DNA of 64,000 nucleotides from Stenotrophomonas sp. 24(2023) (GTDB lineage Bacteria > Pseudomonadota > Gammaproteobacteria > Xanthomonadales > Xanthomonadaceae). Below, in pieces: positions 1-7,766 of the stretch. A model generated the notes under the pieces. The model ran no database searches. It had not been told where the DNA came from and worked only from the letters and a program-made list of their open reading frames with translations. Made by a program: the position numbers and the translations under genes. The stretch is from contig NZ_CP133160.1 in the NCBI RefSeq assembly GCF_030913365.1, positions 2,135,001 to 2,199,000 on the forward strand, given 5' to 3'. Position 1 is the stretch's first letter; each line of letters begins with the position of its first letter.

Positions 1-106
1 AGTTCCAGGTGATCATCTGCGGCACATCCAGGCGGTACCGCGCGGCCAGCTTCAGCAGCACGGAGACCAGCACGCTGCAGAGCACGGCCAGGGAAAGGGA
101 GAGCAT
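1..106 (-). CDS. membrane protein, N-terminal fragment (runs off the window)
   Basis: An ATG read leftwards from 106 opens a frame that stays open to base 1, giving 35 residues. The first 20 are a hydrophobic Leu/Val/Ser stretch followed by a short basic segment (KLAARYR). That looks like a first transmembrane helix of an inner-membrane protein. The start resembles small-molecule transporters of the EamA/DMT type, but 35 residues cannot prove a family. The gene is divergent from the hydrolase that starts 43 bp to the right, so the two share the short promoter interval 107-149. Confidence 0.45.
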   Translation of the reverse strand, partial: MLSLSLAVLCSVLVSVLLKLAARYRLDVPQMITWN

Positions 107-149
107 GGGGCGGGGGCAGGGCAGTGGTGGGGGGCGTTATCATGGTGCC

Positions 150-821
150 ATGCAAAATTCCCCCGCTCCCGCCTTTCCCACCGAATCCGGCAGCCTGACC
201 CTGGCCGGTCCGGCCGGCCCGCTGGATGGTGTGGTCGACCTGCCGGCCGCCGACGTACCGGCGCGGCCGATCGTGGCCGTCGTCTGCCACCCGTTGTCCA
301 CCGAGGGCGGCACCATGCACAACAAGGTGGTGACCATGGTCGCCACCGCTCTGCGCGCGCAGGGCATCACCACGGTGCGCTTCAACTTCCGCAGCGTCGG
401 CACCTCGGCCGGGGAGTTCGACCATGGCAATGGCGAGCAGGATGACCTCAAGGCCGTGGTCGCCTGGGTGCGTGCGCAGCGCCCGCAGGACCGGTTGTGG
501 CTGGCCGGCTTCAGCTTCGGTGCGTTCGTGTCGCTGAAGGCCGCCGCCGACCTGCAGCCGGAAGCGCTGATCTCGGTCGCACCGCCGGCCGGCCGCTGGG
601 ATTTTTCCGGCGTGCAGCCGCCGGCCCGCTGGCTGGTCATCCAGGGCGAACAGGACGAGATCGTCGATCCGCAGGCGGTCTATGACTGGCTGCCGACGGT
701 GGGTGCCCCCCATGAACTGGTGCGCATGCCCGATACCAGCCACTTCTTCCACCGCAAGCTGATCGACCTGCGCGGCGCGGTGACCCACGGGGTCAAGCAC
801 TGGCTGGACGGCGCGGCATGA
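150..821 (+). CDS. alpha/beta hydrolase (COG2945-like)
   Basis: Cytosolic alpha/beta-hydrolase of 223 aa with unknown substrate. The nucleophile elbow G-F-S-F-G lies at residues 120-124 (Ser122). The acid is probably Asp169 or Asp173 in an EQDEIVD segment, and the histidine is His198 in a TSHFFH motif. The N-terminal CHPLSTEGGTMHNKV segment (46-60) is typical of the small dienelactone-hydrolase-like group that includes KTSC/COG2945 proteins. The frame is open further upstream, but the ATG at 150 gives the family length and follows a non-coding leader. The stop overlaps the zapE start by 4 bp (ATGA), so the two genes are translationally coupled. Confidence 0.85.
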   Translation: MQNSPAPAFPTESGSLTLAGPAGPLDGVVDLPAADVPARPIVAVVCHPLSTEGGTMHNKVVTMVATALRAQGITTVRFNFRSVGTSAGEFDHGNGEQDDLKAVVAWVRAQRPQDRLWLAGFSFGAFVSLKAAADLQPEALISVAPPAGRWDFSGVQPPARWLVIQGEQDEIVDPQAVYDWLPTVGAPHELVRMPDTSHFFHRKLIDLRGAVTHGVKHWLDGAA

Positions 822-1918
822 ACGAGGCGGTGTTGACCCCCTCGCAACGCTACGCCGCCGGCGCAGCACGGGGCGAGTGGCAGGACGACCCGGCCCAGCA
901 CGCGGCGCTGGCCGAGCTGGACCGCATCCACCTGGCCCTGCTGGACGATGCCGATGATGGCTGGCTGGACCGCCTGGCCGCGTTCTGGAAAAAGCCCGAG
1001 CCGGTCAAGGGCCTGTATTTCTGGGGCGGCGTGGGCCGCGGCAAGACCTTCCTGGTCGATCTGTTCTACGACGGCCTGCCGGTCAAGCAGAAGTACCGTA
1101 CCCACTTCCACCGCTTCATGCGCGGCATCCACGAGCGGCTGCGCGAACACCAGGGCCAGAGCGACCCGCTGGCCAGGATCGCCCAGGAATGGCGCAGCAA
1201 CCTGCGCGTGCTGGTGCTGGATGAGTTCTTCGTCACCGACATCGGCGATGCGATGCTGCTGGCACGCCTGCTCGAGCGGCTGTTCGCCGAGGGCGTGACC
1301 CTGGTGACCACCTCCAACACGGCGGTGGAGAACCTGTACCTCAACGGCCTGCAGCGCGACAGCTTCCTGCCGGCCATCGGCCTGCTGCAGCGCTTCTGCG
1401 TGGAGCTGTACGCCGAGGGGACCGAGGACTACCGCATGCGTGCGCTGACCCGCTCGCCGGTCTATCGCGCGCCGTTGGCGGCCGACAGCGACGACTGGCT
1501 GGCCGCGCGCTGGGCCGAACTGAGCGGCGCGCAGCCGGCCAGGGCCGGCAACATCGAGATCGAAGGCCGCAAGATTCCGGTGCGCGGCCGCGGCAAGAGC
1601 ATCGCCTGGTTTGACTTCGCCGCCCTGTGCGAGGGCCCGCGCGGCCCCTCGGACTACATCGAGATCGCGCACGAGTTCAACACGGTGCTGCTGGGGGGCA
1701 TTCCGGCCTTCGACCGCCTGAACGAAGACGCCGCACGCCGGTTCGTCAACCTGATCGACGAGTTGTACGACCGCCACGTCAACCTGGTGTGCACCGCCAG
1801 CACCTCGCCGATCGAGCTGTATACCGGCCAGCGCCTGCAGGGTGCGTTCGAGCGCACCGCCTCGCGCCTGATCGAAATGCAGAGCGCCGAGTACCTGGGT
1901 ACCCCGCACCGGGCCTAG
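818..1918 (+). CDS. zapE: cell division protein ZapE (AFG1-type ATPase)
   Basis: P-loop ATPase of the AFG1/ZapE family, 366 aa, the usual length. ZapE associates with the Z-ring and modulates FtsZ bundling in Escherichia coli. The Walker A motif GGVGRGKT is at residues 70-77 and the Walker B LVLDEFFV at 132-139, followed by an arginine-rich sensor region. The family's C-terminal region with NLIDELYDRHV and ASTSPIELY is complete. The gene overlaps the upstream hydrolase by four bases and ends 36 bp before the convergent DUF2884 gene. Confidence 0.93.
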   Translation: MNEAVLTPSQRYAAGAARGEWQDDPAQHAALAELDRIHLALLDDADDGWLDRLAAFWKKPEPVKGLYFWGGVGRGKTFLVDLFYDGLPVKQKYRTHFHRFMRGIHERLREHQGQSDPLARIAQEWRSNLRVLVLDEFFVTDIGDAMLLARLLERLFAEGVTLVTTSNTAVENLYLNGLQRDSFLPAIGLLQRFCVELYAEGTEDYRMRALTRSPVYRAPLAADSDDWLAARWAELSGAQPARAGNIEIEGRKIPVRGRGKSIAWFDFAALCEGPRGPSDYIEIAHEFNTVLLGGIPAFDRLNEDAARRFVNLIDELYDRHVNLVCTASTSPIELYTGQRLQGAFERTASRLIEMQSAEYLGTPHRA

Positions 1919-1954
1919 AAGGCGGCTTGTGGTGGCCTTCGCGGTCCCGGGCCG

Positions 1955-2794
1955 TCAGCGCACCGGCGCCACCGAGTTCCCGCGCGGGTGTTCATCCGGC
2001 CCGGCTGACACATGCAGGCCCTGGCGGGGTTGCCCGGCGGGTACCTGCACGGCGTCGGTGCGCTGCAGCAGCTGCAGCGGCTGGCCCTGGTAGCGCACTT
2101 CCAGCGCATCCTGGGTGTCGGCCAGGGCCTGTACCAGCGGGCACAGGGCCCGGGCCCGCGCCTCCAGCTGCGGGCCGAGTGCTTCCAGGCGCTGGTCCAG
2201 TTCCTTGTCCTTGCGCTCGGCGCGTTTCTCGATGGCACCGGCGCGGCCGGTGACGACCTGCCACATCACGCTGCGTGCCATCGACCCGGCCAGCGACTCG
2301 GCCATGGCCTCCACATGCTGGTCGAACCCCTCGCCAAAGGTGTCCTGTTCCCAGTAGCCACGGCCCAGGCTGCCATCGATCCAGGCATCGGCCTGCCTGC
2401 GCAGCTTGCGGATCTTGCGGCTGTTGGCGGTGCCGGTGAGCATTTCATAGACCCCGTTGAACACCTCGAAGGTCATTCCGGAAACCTCGTGGGCCAGCGC
2501 GGTGGCGGCGGGCATCAACTGGCGCCCGCCGGCCTCCAGCTGCCGCAGGCGCACGGCGTCGGCGTCGCTGACCGGTACGATCGTGCCGTCCAGGCTCAGT
2601 ACGCCATCGTGGAAGGCCACCTCGTGCGGGGCCTGCGGCCCATGGCGCAGCCAGATGCCGCCACTGTCCACCAGCACGTCATAGTCGGTCCGGATGCCGC
2701 ACGCGTCCGAACGCAGCGTCGGTGCTTCGGCCGCGCGCGCCGGCGCGATGGCCGTGGCCAGCAGCAGGCCCAGGGCAGTCAGGCGCAGTGGCAT
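1955..2794 (-). CDS. DUF2884 (YggN-like) periplasmic protein
   Basis: A 279-aa exported protein of unknown function, resembling the DUF2884/YggN family. The ATG at 2794 was chosen over the upstream in-frame ATG at 2908 because it is followed at once by a clean signal peptide (Arg near the N-terminus, LLLATAIAP core, cleavage after A-R-A near residue 21). A mature Cys sits a few residues later (SDACG). The rest is rich in charged helices (RKIRKLRRQAD, EKRAERKDKELDQRLEAL), which suggests a coiled-coil C-terminal half. It is convergent with zapE and divergent from nrdA across about 540 bp. Confidence 0.75.
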   Translation of the reverse strand: MPLRLTALGLLLATAIAPARAAEAPTLRSDACGIRTDYDVLVDSGGIWLRHGPQAPHEVAFHDGVLSLDGTIVPVSDADAVRLRQLEAGGRQLMPAATALAHEVSGMTFEVFNGVYEMLTGTANSRKIRKLRRQADAWIDGSLGRGYWEQDTFGEGFDQHVEAMAESLAGSMARSVMWQVVTGRAGAIEKRAERKDKELDQRLEALGPQLEARARALCPLVQALADTQDALEVRYQGQPLQLLQRTDAVQVPAGQPRQGLHVSAGPDEHPRGNSVAPVR

Positions 2795-3092
2795 GGGGCA
2801 TTCCTTGCGGGGGCAGGCCACCAGCATCCACGCCCGCGCGCGGGCCGTCACCGGCCGGAAGTCACACGGGCCCGCCCCTGGGGCGTCCATCCACCGGCTG
2901 CCCACCACCTATCCACAGGGTTGTCCCTGGCCAGTTTCGTCACGGTCATGTGAAGCTGTCATTGTTCCGTTTTCGCGGCGCGTTGTACCACCGCCGTGAC
3001 GTGTTCCGGGCTTGACTGCGCAGCCCGTTCCGGCAGGTCCGAAGCGTCCAATCGCGCCGTTGATGGCATGATCCTTGCGCTGCAAGGGATTA

Positions 3093-3112
3093 CCAAATTT
3101 CACTACATTTGG
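3093..3112. promoter_or_regulatory. inverted repeat upstream of the nrdA promoter
   Basis: The hexamer CCAAAT at 3093-3098 is mirrored exactly by ATTTGG at 3107-3112, with an 8-bp spacer. Its right arm ends two bases before the predicted -35 box of nrdA, a usual position for a regulator or activator site. The regulator is not known. The rest of the 2795-3331 gap holds no convincing gene. Confidence 0.4.
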
Positions 3113-3114
3113 CG

Positions 3115-3143
3115 TTGACGGGCACCTGGACCCCCACTATCTT
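3115..3143 (+). promoter_or_regulatory. predicted sigma70 promoter of nrdA
   Basis: TTGACG (3115-3120) and TATCTT (3138-3143) are separated by exactly 17 bp, a near-consensus housekeeping promoter about 190 bp before the nrdA start. The -10 region lies inside CACTATCTTGTG, which resembles an NrdR box but is two bases shorter than the 14-bp core I remember for that repressor. I therefore call only the promoter. A long 5' UTR of about 180 nt is implied. Confidence 0.6.
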
Positions 3144-3331
3144 GTGGCCGTCGGTCGCAGCGACCCCAAGTGACGGGTCCAGGGCAGTACCTTCCCGCGA
3201 CCGCCACCGGCAGCGGCTGGCGCAGGGTCTCATTCCCTGCGACGCCGTCCTGCCATCCTGGGCTGTCATGTCCCGGGCCGCGCTACCCGATGCACCGTGC
3301 ACCCCCCAAATCACGCCAAGAGGACACCGCC

Positions 3332-5716
3332 GTGACCACCGAATCCAGCGCCACCATCGATAAGGAAAGCGAGTTCCTGCTGACCTCGCCGCCGACGGCC
3401 AACGCGATGAGCGTGACCAAGCGCAATGGCACGACCGAACTGGTGGACCTGAACAAGATCGTGCGCGCGGTGCAGCGTTCCTCCGAAGGCCTGCACGCCG
3501 TCGATCCGATGCGCGTGGCCACCCGCACCATCTCCGGCCTGTACAACGGCGCCACCACCCGCGAACTGGACGAACTGTCCATCCGCACCGCCGCCCTGCT
3601 GATCGGTGAAGAACCCGAATACGGCCGCCTGGCCGCGCGCCTGCTGGCCAACTACATCGCCAAGGAAGTGTCCGGCCAGGAAATCTACGCCTTCTCGCAG
3701 TCGGTCAGCCGTGGCCACGAAGTAGGCCTGATCAACGACCGCCTGCTGAACTTCGTGCAGACCAACGCGCGCAAGCTCAACGACGCCATCGATATCTCGC
3801 TGGACCTGCACTTCGACTACTTCGGCCTGCGTACCCTGTACGACCGCTACCTGCTGCGCCACCCGCACACCCGCAAGGTGATCGAGACCCCGCAGCAGTT
3901 CTTCCTGCGCATCGCCAGCGCGCTGAGCGAGGACGTGTCCGAGACCCTGGCGCTGTACAAGCGCATGGGCAACCTGGACTACCTGCCGTCCAGCCCGACC
4001 CTGTTCAATTCCGGCACCACCCACGAGCAGCTGTCCTCGTGCTTCCTGCTGGATTCGCCGCAGGATTCGCTGGAATCGATCTACTCCAAGTACGGCGACA
4101 TCGCCCAGCTGTCCAAGTTCTCCGGCGGCATCGGCGTGAGCTACACCCGCGTGCGTTCGCGCGGCTCGCTGATCAAGTCCACCAACGGCCATTCCAACGG
4201 CATCGTGCCGTGGCTGAAGACCATGGATTCGTCCGTGGCCGCGGTGAACCAGGGTGGCAAGCGCAAGGGCGCGGCCTGCGTGTACCTGGAAACCTGGCAC
4301 GCCGACGTCGAGGACTTCCTCGAACTGCGCGACAACACCGGTGACGAAGCCCGCCGCACGCACAACCTGAACCTGGCCAACTGGGTGCCGGACCTGTTCA
4401 TGAAGCGCGTGGAAGCCGACCAGGAATGGTCGCTGTTCGACCCGCGCGTGGTGCCCGAATTCACCGACCTGTACGGCGAAGCCTTCGAGGCCGCCTACCT
4501 GCAGGCCGAAGCCCAGGGCAAGGCCAACCGCACCATCTCCGCGCGCAAGCTGTATGCCCGCATGATGCGTACGCTGGCCGAGACCGGCAACGGCTGGATG
4601 ACCTTCAAGGACAAGTGCAACCGCGCCAGCAACCAGACCCTGCGTCCGGGCAACGTGATCCACCTGTCCAACCTGTGCACCGAAATCCTGGAAGTCACTT
4701 CCAACGATGAAACCGCGGTGTGCAACCTGGGTTCGATCAACCTGGGCAACCACTTCGACGAGCACAACGAGTTCGATTTCGAGAAGCTGGCCGAGACCGT
4801 GCGCCTGGCCGTGCGCCAGCTCGACCGCGTGATCGACCTGAACTTCTACCCGATCGAAACCGCCCGCCGCGCCAACCTGCGCTGGCGTCCGGTCGGCCTG
4901 GGCTGCATGGGCCTGCAGGACGTGTTCTTCCGCAAGCGCCTGCCGTTCGACAGCGCCGAAGCCCGCGCCCTGTCGAAGAAGATCGCCGAAACGATCTACT
5001 TCCACGCGCTGGAAACCTCGGTGGAACTGGCCCAGGAACGCGGCAAGCACCCCTCGTTCAACGACACCCGTGCCGCCAGCGGCGAACTGCAGTTCGACGC
5101 CTGGAACGTGGTGCCGGAAGACACCGCGCGCTGGGATGCCCTGCGTGCCCGCATCAAGGAGCATGGCCTGCGCAACTCGCTGATGATCGCCATCGCCCCG
5201 ACCGCGACCATCGCGTCGATCGCCGGCTGCTACGAGTGCGTCGAACCGCAGGTGTCCAACCTGTTCAAGCGTGAAACTCTGTCCGGCGACTTCCTGCAGG
5301 TCAACCGCTACCTGGTGGGTGAACTGAAGAAGCTGGGCCTGTGGACGCCGGAAATGCGCGACACCATCAAGCTGGCCGAAGGCTCGGTGCAGGGCGTCAG
5401 CCAGATTCCCGAAGCGCTGCGCCAGGTCTACCGCACCGCGTGGGAACTGCCGATGCGCGCGCTGATCGACATGGCGGCCGAGCGCGGTGCCTTCATCGAC
5501 CAGTCCGCTTCGCTCAACCTGTTCATGGAAAGCCCGAACATCGGCGCGATGTCCTCCATGTACATGTACGCCTGGAAGCAGGGCATCAAGACCACCTACT
5601 ACCTGCGCTCGCGCCCGGCCACCAAGATCGCCAAGACCACGGTGAGCACCTACACCCCGGCCGAGGCCGTGGCCTGCTCGCTGGAAAACCCGGAAGCCTG
5701 CGAGGCTTGCCAGTAA
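3332..5716 (+). CDS. nrdA: ribonucleoside-diphosphate reductase class Ia, alpha subunit
   Basis: Large subunit of aerobic class Ia ribonucleotide reductase, 794 aa, which reduces NDPs to dNDPs with NrdB. The GTG at 3332 was chosen because AGAGGA (3319-3324) sits 7 bases upstream and it gives the family N-terminus; an ATG at 3290 is in frame but lacks this signal. An N-terminal ATP-cone starts near residue 27 (SVTKRNG, DLNKIVRAV). The active-site cysteine segments SSCFLLDS, NLCTEI and CNLGSINLG are all present. The protein ends in C-E-A-C-Q, the thiol pair that re-reduces the active site. The gene is followed by a strong bidirectional terminator rather than directly by nrdB. Confidence 0.96.
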   Translation: MTTESSATIDKESEFLLTSPPTANAMSVTKRNGTTELVDLNKIVRAVQRSSEGLHAVDPMRVATRTISGLYNGATTRELDELSIRTAALLIGEEPEYGRLAARLLANYIAKEVSGQEIYAFSQSVSRGHEVGLINDRLLNFVQTNARKLNDAIDISLDLHFDYFGLRTLYDRYLLRHPHTRKVIETPQQFFLRIASALSEDVSETLALYKRMGNLDYLPSSPTLFNSGTTHEQLSSCFLLDSPQDSLESIYSKYGDIAQLSKFSGGIGVSYTRVRSRGSLIKSTNGHSNGIVPWLKTMDSSVAAVNQGGKRKGAACVYLETWHADVEDFLELRDNTGDEARRTHNLNLANWVPDLFMKRVEADQEWSLFDPRVVPEFTDLYGEAFEAAYLQAEAQGKANRTISARKLYARMMRTLAETGNGWMTFKDKCNRASNQTLRPGNVIHLSNLCTEILEVTSNDETAVCNLGSINLGNHFDEHNEFDFEKLAETVRLAVRQLDRVIDLNFYPIETARRANLRWRPVGLGCMGLQDVFFRKRLPFDSAEARALSKKIAETIYFHALETSVELAQERGKHPSFNDTRAASGELQFDAWNVVPEDTARWDALRARIKEHGLRNSLMIAIAPTATIASIAGCYECVEPQVSNLFKRETLSGDFLQVNRYLVGELKKLGLWTPEMRDTIKLAEGSVQGVSQIPEALRQVYRTAWELPMRALIDMAAERGAFIDQSASLNLFMESPNIGAMSSMYMYAWKQGIKTTYYLRSRPATKIAKTTVSTYTPAEAVACSLENPEACEACQ

Positions 5717-5725
5717 AAACCAAAA

Positions 5726-5758
5726 AAAAGGGACCAAGCGGCAAACTTGGTCCCTTTT
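5726..5758. terminator. bidirectional intrinsic terminator after nrdA
   Basis: A perfect 9-bp stem, GGGACCAAG (5730-5738) with CTTGGTCCC (5746-5754) around a 7-base loop, is flanked by A-tract and T-tract (AAAA/TTTT). It begins 10 bp after the nrdA stop. It is strong in the forward direction and usable in reverse. Confidence 0.9.
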
Positions 5759-5772
5759 ACCTGAGATCAAAA

Positions 5773-5810
5773 CTAAGCAACTGCAAGGACGTCGCGTTGC
5801 TTAGTCTTTT
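5773..5810 (+). terminator. second stem-loop with T-tract downstream of nrdA
   Basis: CTAAGCAAC (5773-5781) pairs perfectly with GTTGCTTAG (5796-5804) around a 14-base loop and is followed by TCTTTT. It lies only 15 bp after the first terminator in a stretch far more AT-rich than its surroundings. It could be a tandem terminator or the 3' end of a small RNA. Confidence 0.6.
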
Positions 5811-5851
5811 CCCACCAGGCACTTCGTTGAGGAAGTTTGGTGATTATTACT

Positions 5852-5881
5852 CCCCTTGACGGCAAATCATAGGGGCGTTTT
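5852..5881 (+). promoter_or_regulatory. short inverted repeat and T-run before the 48-codon ORF
   Basis: CCCCT (5852-5856) pairs with AGGGG (5871-5875), followed by CGTTTTT. A further 5-bp inverted repeat, GTGTC/GACAC (5913-5927), ends three bases before the Shine-Dalgarno of the ORF that starts at 5941. The placement suggests a structured leader. No convincing -35/-10 pair was found here. Confidence 0.35.
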
Positions 5882-5940
5882 TGGAAAAGTTTGTAGTGAC
5901 GTTCGAATTCATGTGTCTAAACGACACTTAGGAGCCGACA

Positions 5941-6087
5941 ATGTCTACTACCAACGGTAGCCAGGACAGCGACGACGACTTTGAAACCATCTTCACGGCG
6001 TTCATCACCCTGAAGAATGGGCAGCGAATTTTCGCTGCATCCAAGGGTCTCAAAGCTTTCGCAATTCGCGTCCGCAAGCGCAAATAA
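5941..6087 (+). CDS. small protein between nrdA and nrdB (48 aa)
   Basis: A 48-codon ORF, too short for a usual gene call, with ATG at 5941, AGGAG at 5930-5934 (6-base spacing) and TAA at 6085-6087. The product has an acidic Ser/Asp-rich N-terminus (QDSDDDF), a short hydrophobic centre and a strongly basic tail ending R-K-R-K. There is no signal peptide and no cysteine. It has its own possible terminator right after the stop and sits between the two reductase subunits. I do not recognise a family. Its signals and strand agreement argue that it is real. A link to reductase control is only inferred from position. Confidence 0.65.
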   Translation: MSTTNGSQDSDDDFETIFTAFITLKNGQRIFAASKGLKAFAIRVRKRK

Positions 6088-6097
6088 GCTTGCATAA

Positions 6098-6130
6098 GCG
6101 TGGGCTGGAACTCCAGCCCACGCAATTTTT
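6098..6130 (+). terminator. intrinsic terminator in the nrdB leader
   Basis: GCGTGGGCTG pairs with CAGCCCACGC across 6098-6123 around GAACTC, followed by AATTTTT. The stem ends 26 bp before the nrdB start and just before its AGGAG (6134-6138). It can end the small-ORF transcript or attenuate read-through into nrdB. Confidence 0.8.
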
Positions 6131-6149
6131 CTCAGGAGAATCTTTCCCC

Positions 6150-7169
6150 ATGGCCGACACGCCCAAGCAGATGCTGCTCGATCCCGGTTTTGAACTGACC
6201 CTGCGCCCGATGCGCTACCCGCAGTTCTATGACATGTACCGGAACGCGATCAAGAACACCTGGACGGTGGAAGAGATCAACTTCCAGATCGACATCACCG
6301 ACCTGCACAGCAAGATGTCGCCGGGTGAGCGCCACCTGATCCACCGCCTGGTCGCGTTCTTCGCCACCGGCGATTCGATCGTGTCCAACAACCTGGTGCT
6401 GAACCTGTACCAGCACCTCAACGCGCCCGAAGCGCGCATGTACCTGTCGCGCCAGCTGTACGAAGAAGCGCTGCACGTGCAGTTCTACCTGACCCTGCTG
6501 GACAACTACCTGCCGGACCCGGAAGAGCGCGTCAAGGCGTTCGCCGCGGTGGAAAACATCGACTCGATCAAGAAGAAGGCCGATTTCTGCTTCAAGTGGA
6601 TCGACTCGATCCAGGACCTGAAGCGCATCGAGACCCGTGCCGAGCGCCGCCAGTTCCTGCTCAACCAGATCTGCTTCGCCGCCTGCATCGAAGGCCTGTT
6701 CTTCTTCGCCGCCTTCGCCTACGTGTACTACTTCCGTTCGCGCGGCCTGCTGCCGGGCCTGGCCTCGGGCACCAACTGGGTGTTCCGCGACGAGAGCGCG
6801 CACATGGACTTCGCCTTCGAATCGGTGCGCGTGGTGCGTGAGGAAGAGCCGGACCTGTTCGATGATGAAATGAAGCAGCAGGTCTATGACATGCTGGCCG
6901 AAGCGATCGAATGCGAAGTGCAGTTCGCCGAGGACGTGCTGTCCGGCGGCGTGGCCGGCATTTCCACCCGCGACATGCGCCAGTACCTGCAGCACTGCGC
7001 CGACCAGCACTTCGCCAAGCTGGGCATGGAAAAGAAGTACAACGTGCGCAACCCGCTGCCGTTCATGGAACTGCAGGACGTGCAGGAACTGACCAACTTC
7101 TTCGAGCGTCGCGTCTCGGCCTACCAGGTCGGCGTGCAGGGCGAAGTGGCCTTCGACATGAACTTCTGA
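6150..7169 (+). CDS. nrdB: ribonucleoside-diphosphate reductase class Ia, beta subunit
   Basis: Radical-bearing subunit of class Ia ribonucleotide reductase, 339 aa. The diiron/tyrosyl site can be read directly: Asp75 (ATGDSI), Glu106-x-x-His109 with the radical Tyr113 four residues later (EALHVQFY), then a Glu in CIEGLFFF and Glu-x-x-His in DESAHMD. The length is normal for the shorter R2 subfamily. ATG 6150 follows AGGAG at 6134-6138. A terminator hairpin lies in its leader, and a GC-rich terminator follows the gene. Confidence 0.95.
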   Translation: MADTPKQMLLDPGFELTLRPMRYPQFYDMYRNAIKNTWTVEEINFQIDITDLHSKMSPGERHLIHRLVAFFATGDSIVSNNLVLNLYQHLNAPEARMYLSRQLYEEALHVQFYLTLLDNYLPDPEERVKAFAAVENIDSIKKKADFCFKWIDSIQDLKRIETRAERRQFLLNQICFAACIEGLFFFAAFAYVYYFRSRGLLPGLASGTNWVFRDESAHMDFAFESVRVVREEEPDLFDDEMKQQVYDMLAEAIECEVQFAEDVLSGGVAGISTRDMRQYLQHCADQHFAKLGMEKKYNVRNPLPFMELQDVQELTNFFERRVSAYQVGVQGEVAFDMNF

Positions 7170-7196
7170 CCGGACCGGTCAGCGGTACCGCGAAAA

Positions 7197-7219
7197 CCCC
7201 GGCCCCGGCCGGGGTTTTT
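7197..7219 (+). terminator. intrinsic terminator after nrdB
   Basis: CCCCGGCC (7197-7204) and GGCCGGGG (7207-7214) form a perfect 8-bp stem with a 2-base centre, followed by TTTTT. It starts 27 bp after the nrdB stop. Confidence 0.9.
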
Positions 7220-7322
7220 GTTTGCCCGGTGCCGGGAGGGCAGGGCCGACAGCCGCCTTGACGGCCGCCATTCACGGCCCTGCCGTAAAATCGCAGCCCT
7301 CCCCACACCCTGGCCCCACGCC

Positions 7323-7724
7323 ATGACCCCCATCCCCGACACCGTGCCGCCGATCGAAGTGCGCATGGCCGAAATCGTCTTCCCCAACCACACCAACCAC
7401 CTGGGCACGCTGTTCGGCGGCCAGGCACTGGCCTGGATGGACAAGGCGGCCTTCCTGGCCGCCGCCCGCTATTCGCGCCGCACCGTGGTCACCGCGCGCA
7501 GCGACCAGGTCGATTTCAAGCTGCCGATCCGCGTCGGCGACATGGTGGAAACCGTGGGCCGCATCGTCGAAGTCGGCCGCAGTTCGATGAAGGTCGAGGT
7601 CGAGCTGATCGCCGAGGACCTGCACAGCGGCGAGCGCAAGCTGTGCACGCGCGGCCACTTCGTGATGATCGCGCTGGATGCCGATGGCCACCCCATTGCC
7701 GTGCCGGCGCTGCCGGCGGCCTGA
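7323..7724 (+). CDS. acyl-CoA thioesterase (hotdog fold, YciA-like)
   Basis: A 133-aa single-domain hotdog thioesterase that hydrolyses acyl-CoA to free acid and CoA in the cytosol. The segment NHTNHLGTLFGGQALAWMD (residues 22-40) is the family's substrate-binding helix, with the conserved Asn and Asp. Later KLPIRVGDMVE and GRSSMKVEVE are typical strands. The ATG at 7323 was preferred over 7218 because the upstream part translates non-coding terminator DNA. A sirtuin gene follows 42 bp downstream on the same strand and may be co-transcribed. Confidence 0.88.
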   Translation: MTPIPDTVPPIEVRMAEIVFPNHTNHLGTLFGGQALAWMDKAAFLAAARYSRRTVVTARSDQVDFKLPIRVGDMVETVGRIVEVGRSSMKVEVELIAEDLHSGERKLCTRGHFVMIALDADGHPIAVPALPAA

Positions 7725-7766
7725 ACCTGGCTTGCGGGGGCGCACCTGCGCCCCCATCTGCCTGCC

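Noticed and set aside
2909..2917. DnaA-box-like CTATCCACA upstream of nrdA
   Set aside because: A single site with one mismatch and no second copy at useful spacing; too weak to call although nrdA is DnaA-regulated in E. coli.
3133..3147. NrdR box over the nrdA -10 region
   Set aside because: CACTATCTTGTG looks similar but is two bases shorter than the 14-bp core as I recall it, and no tandem second box was found at the expected spacing.
3311..5770. 819-codon frame antisense to nrdA
   Set aside because: It is an antisense shadow of a strongly biased gene: Gln/Val/Gly-rich, without motif or start signal. nrdA itself is unambiguous.
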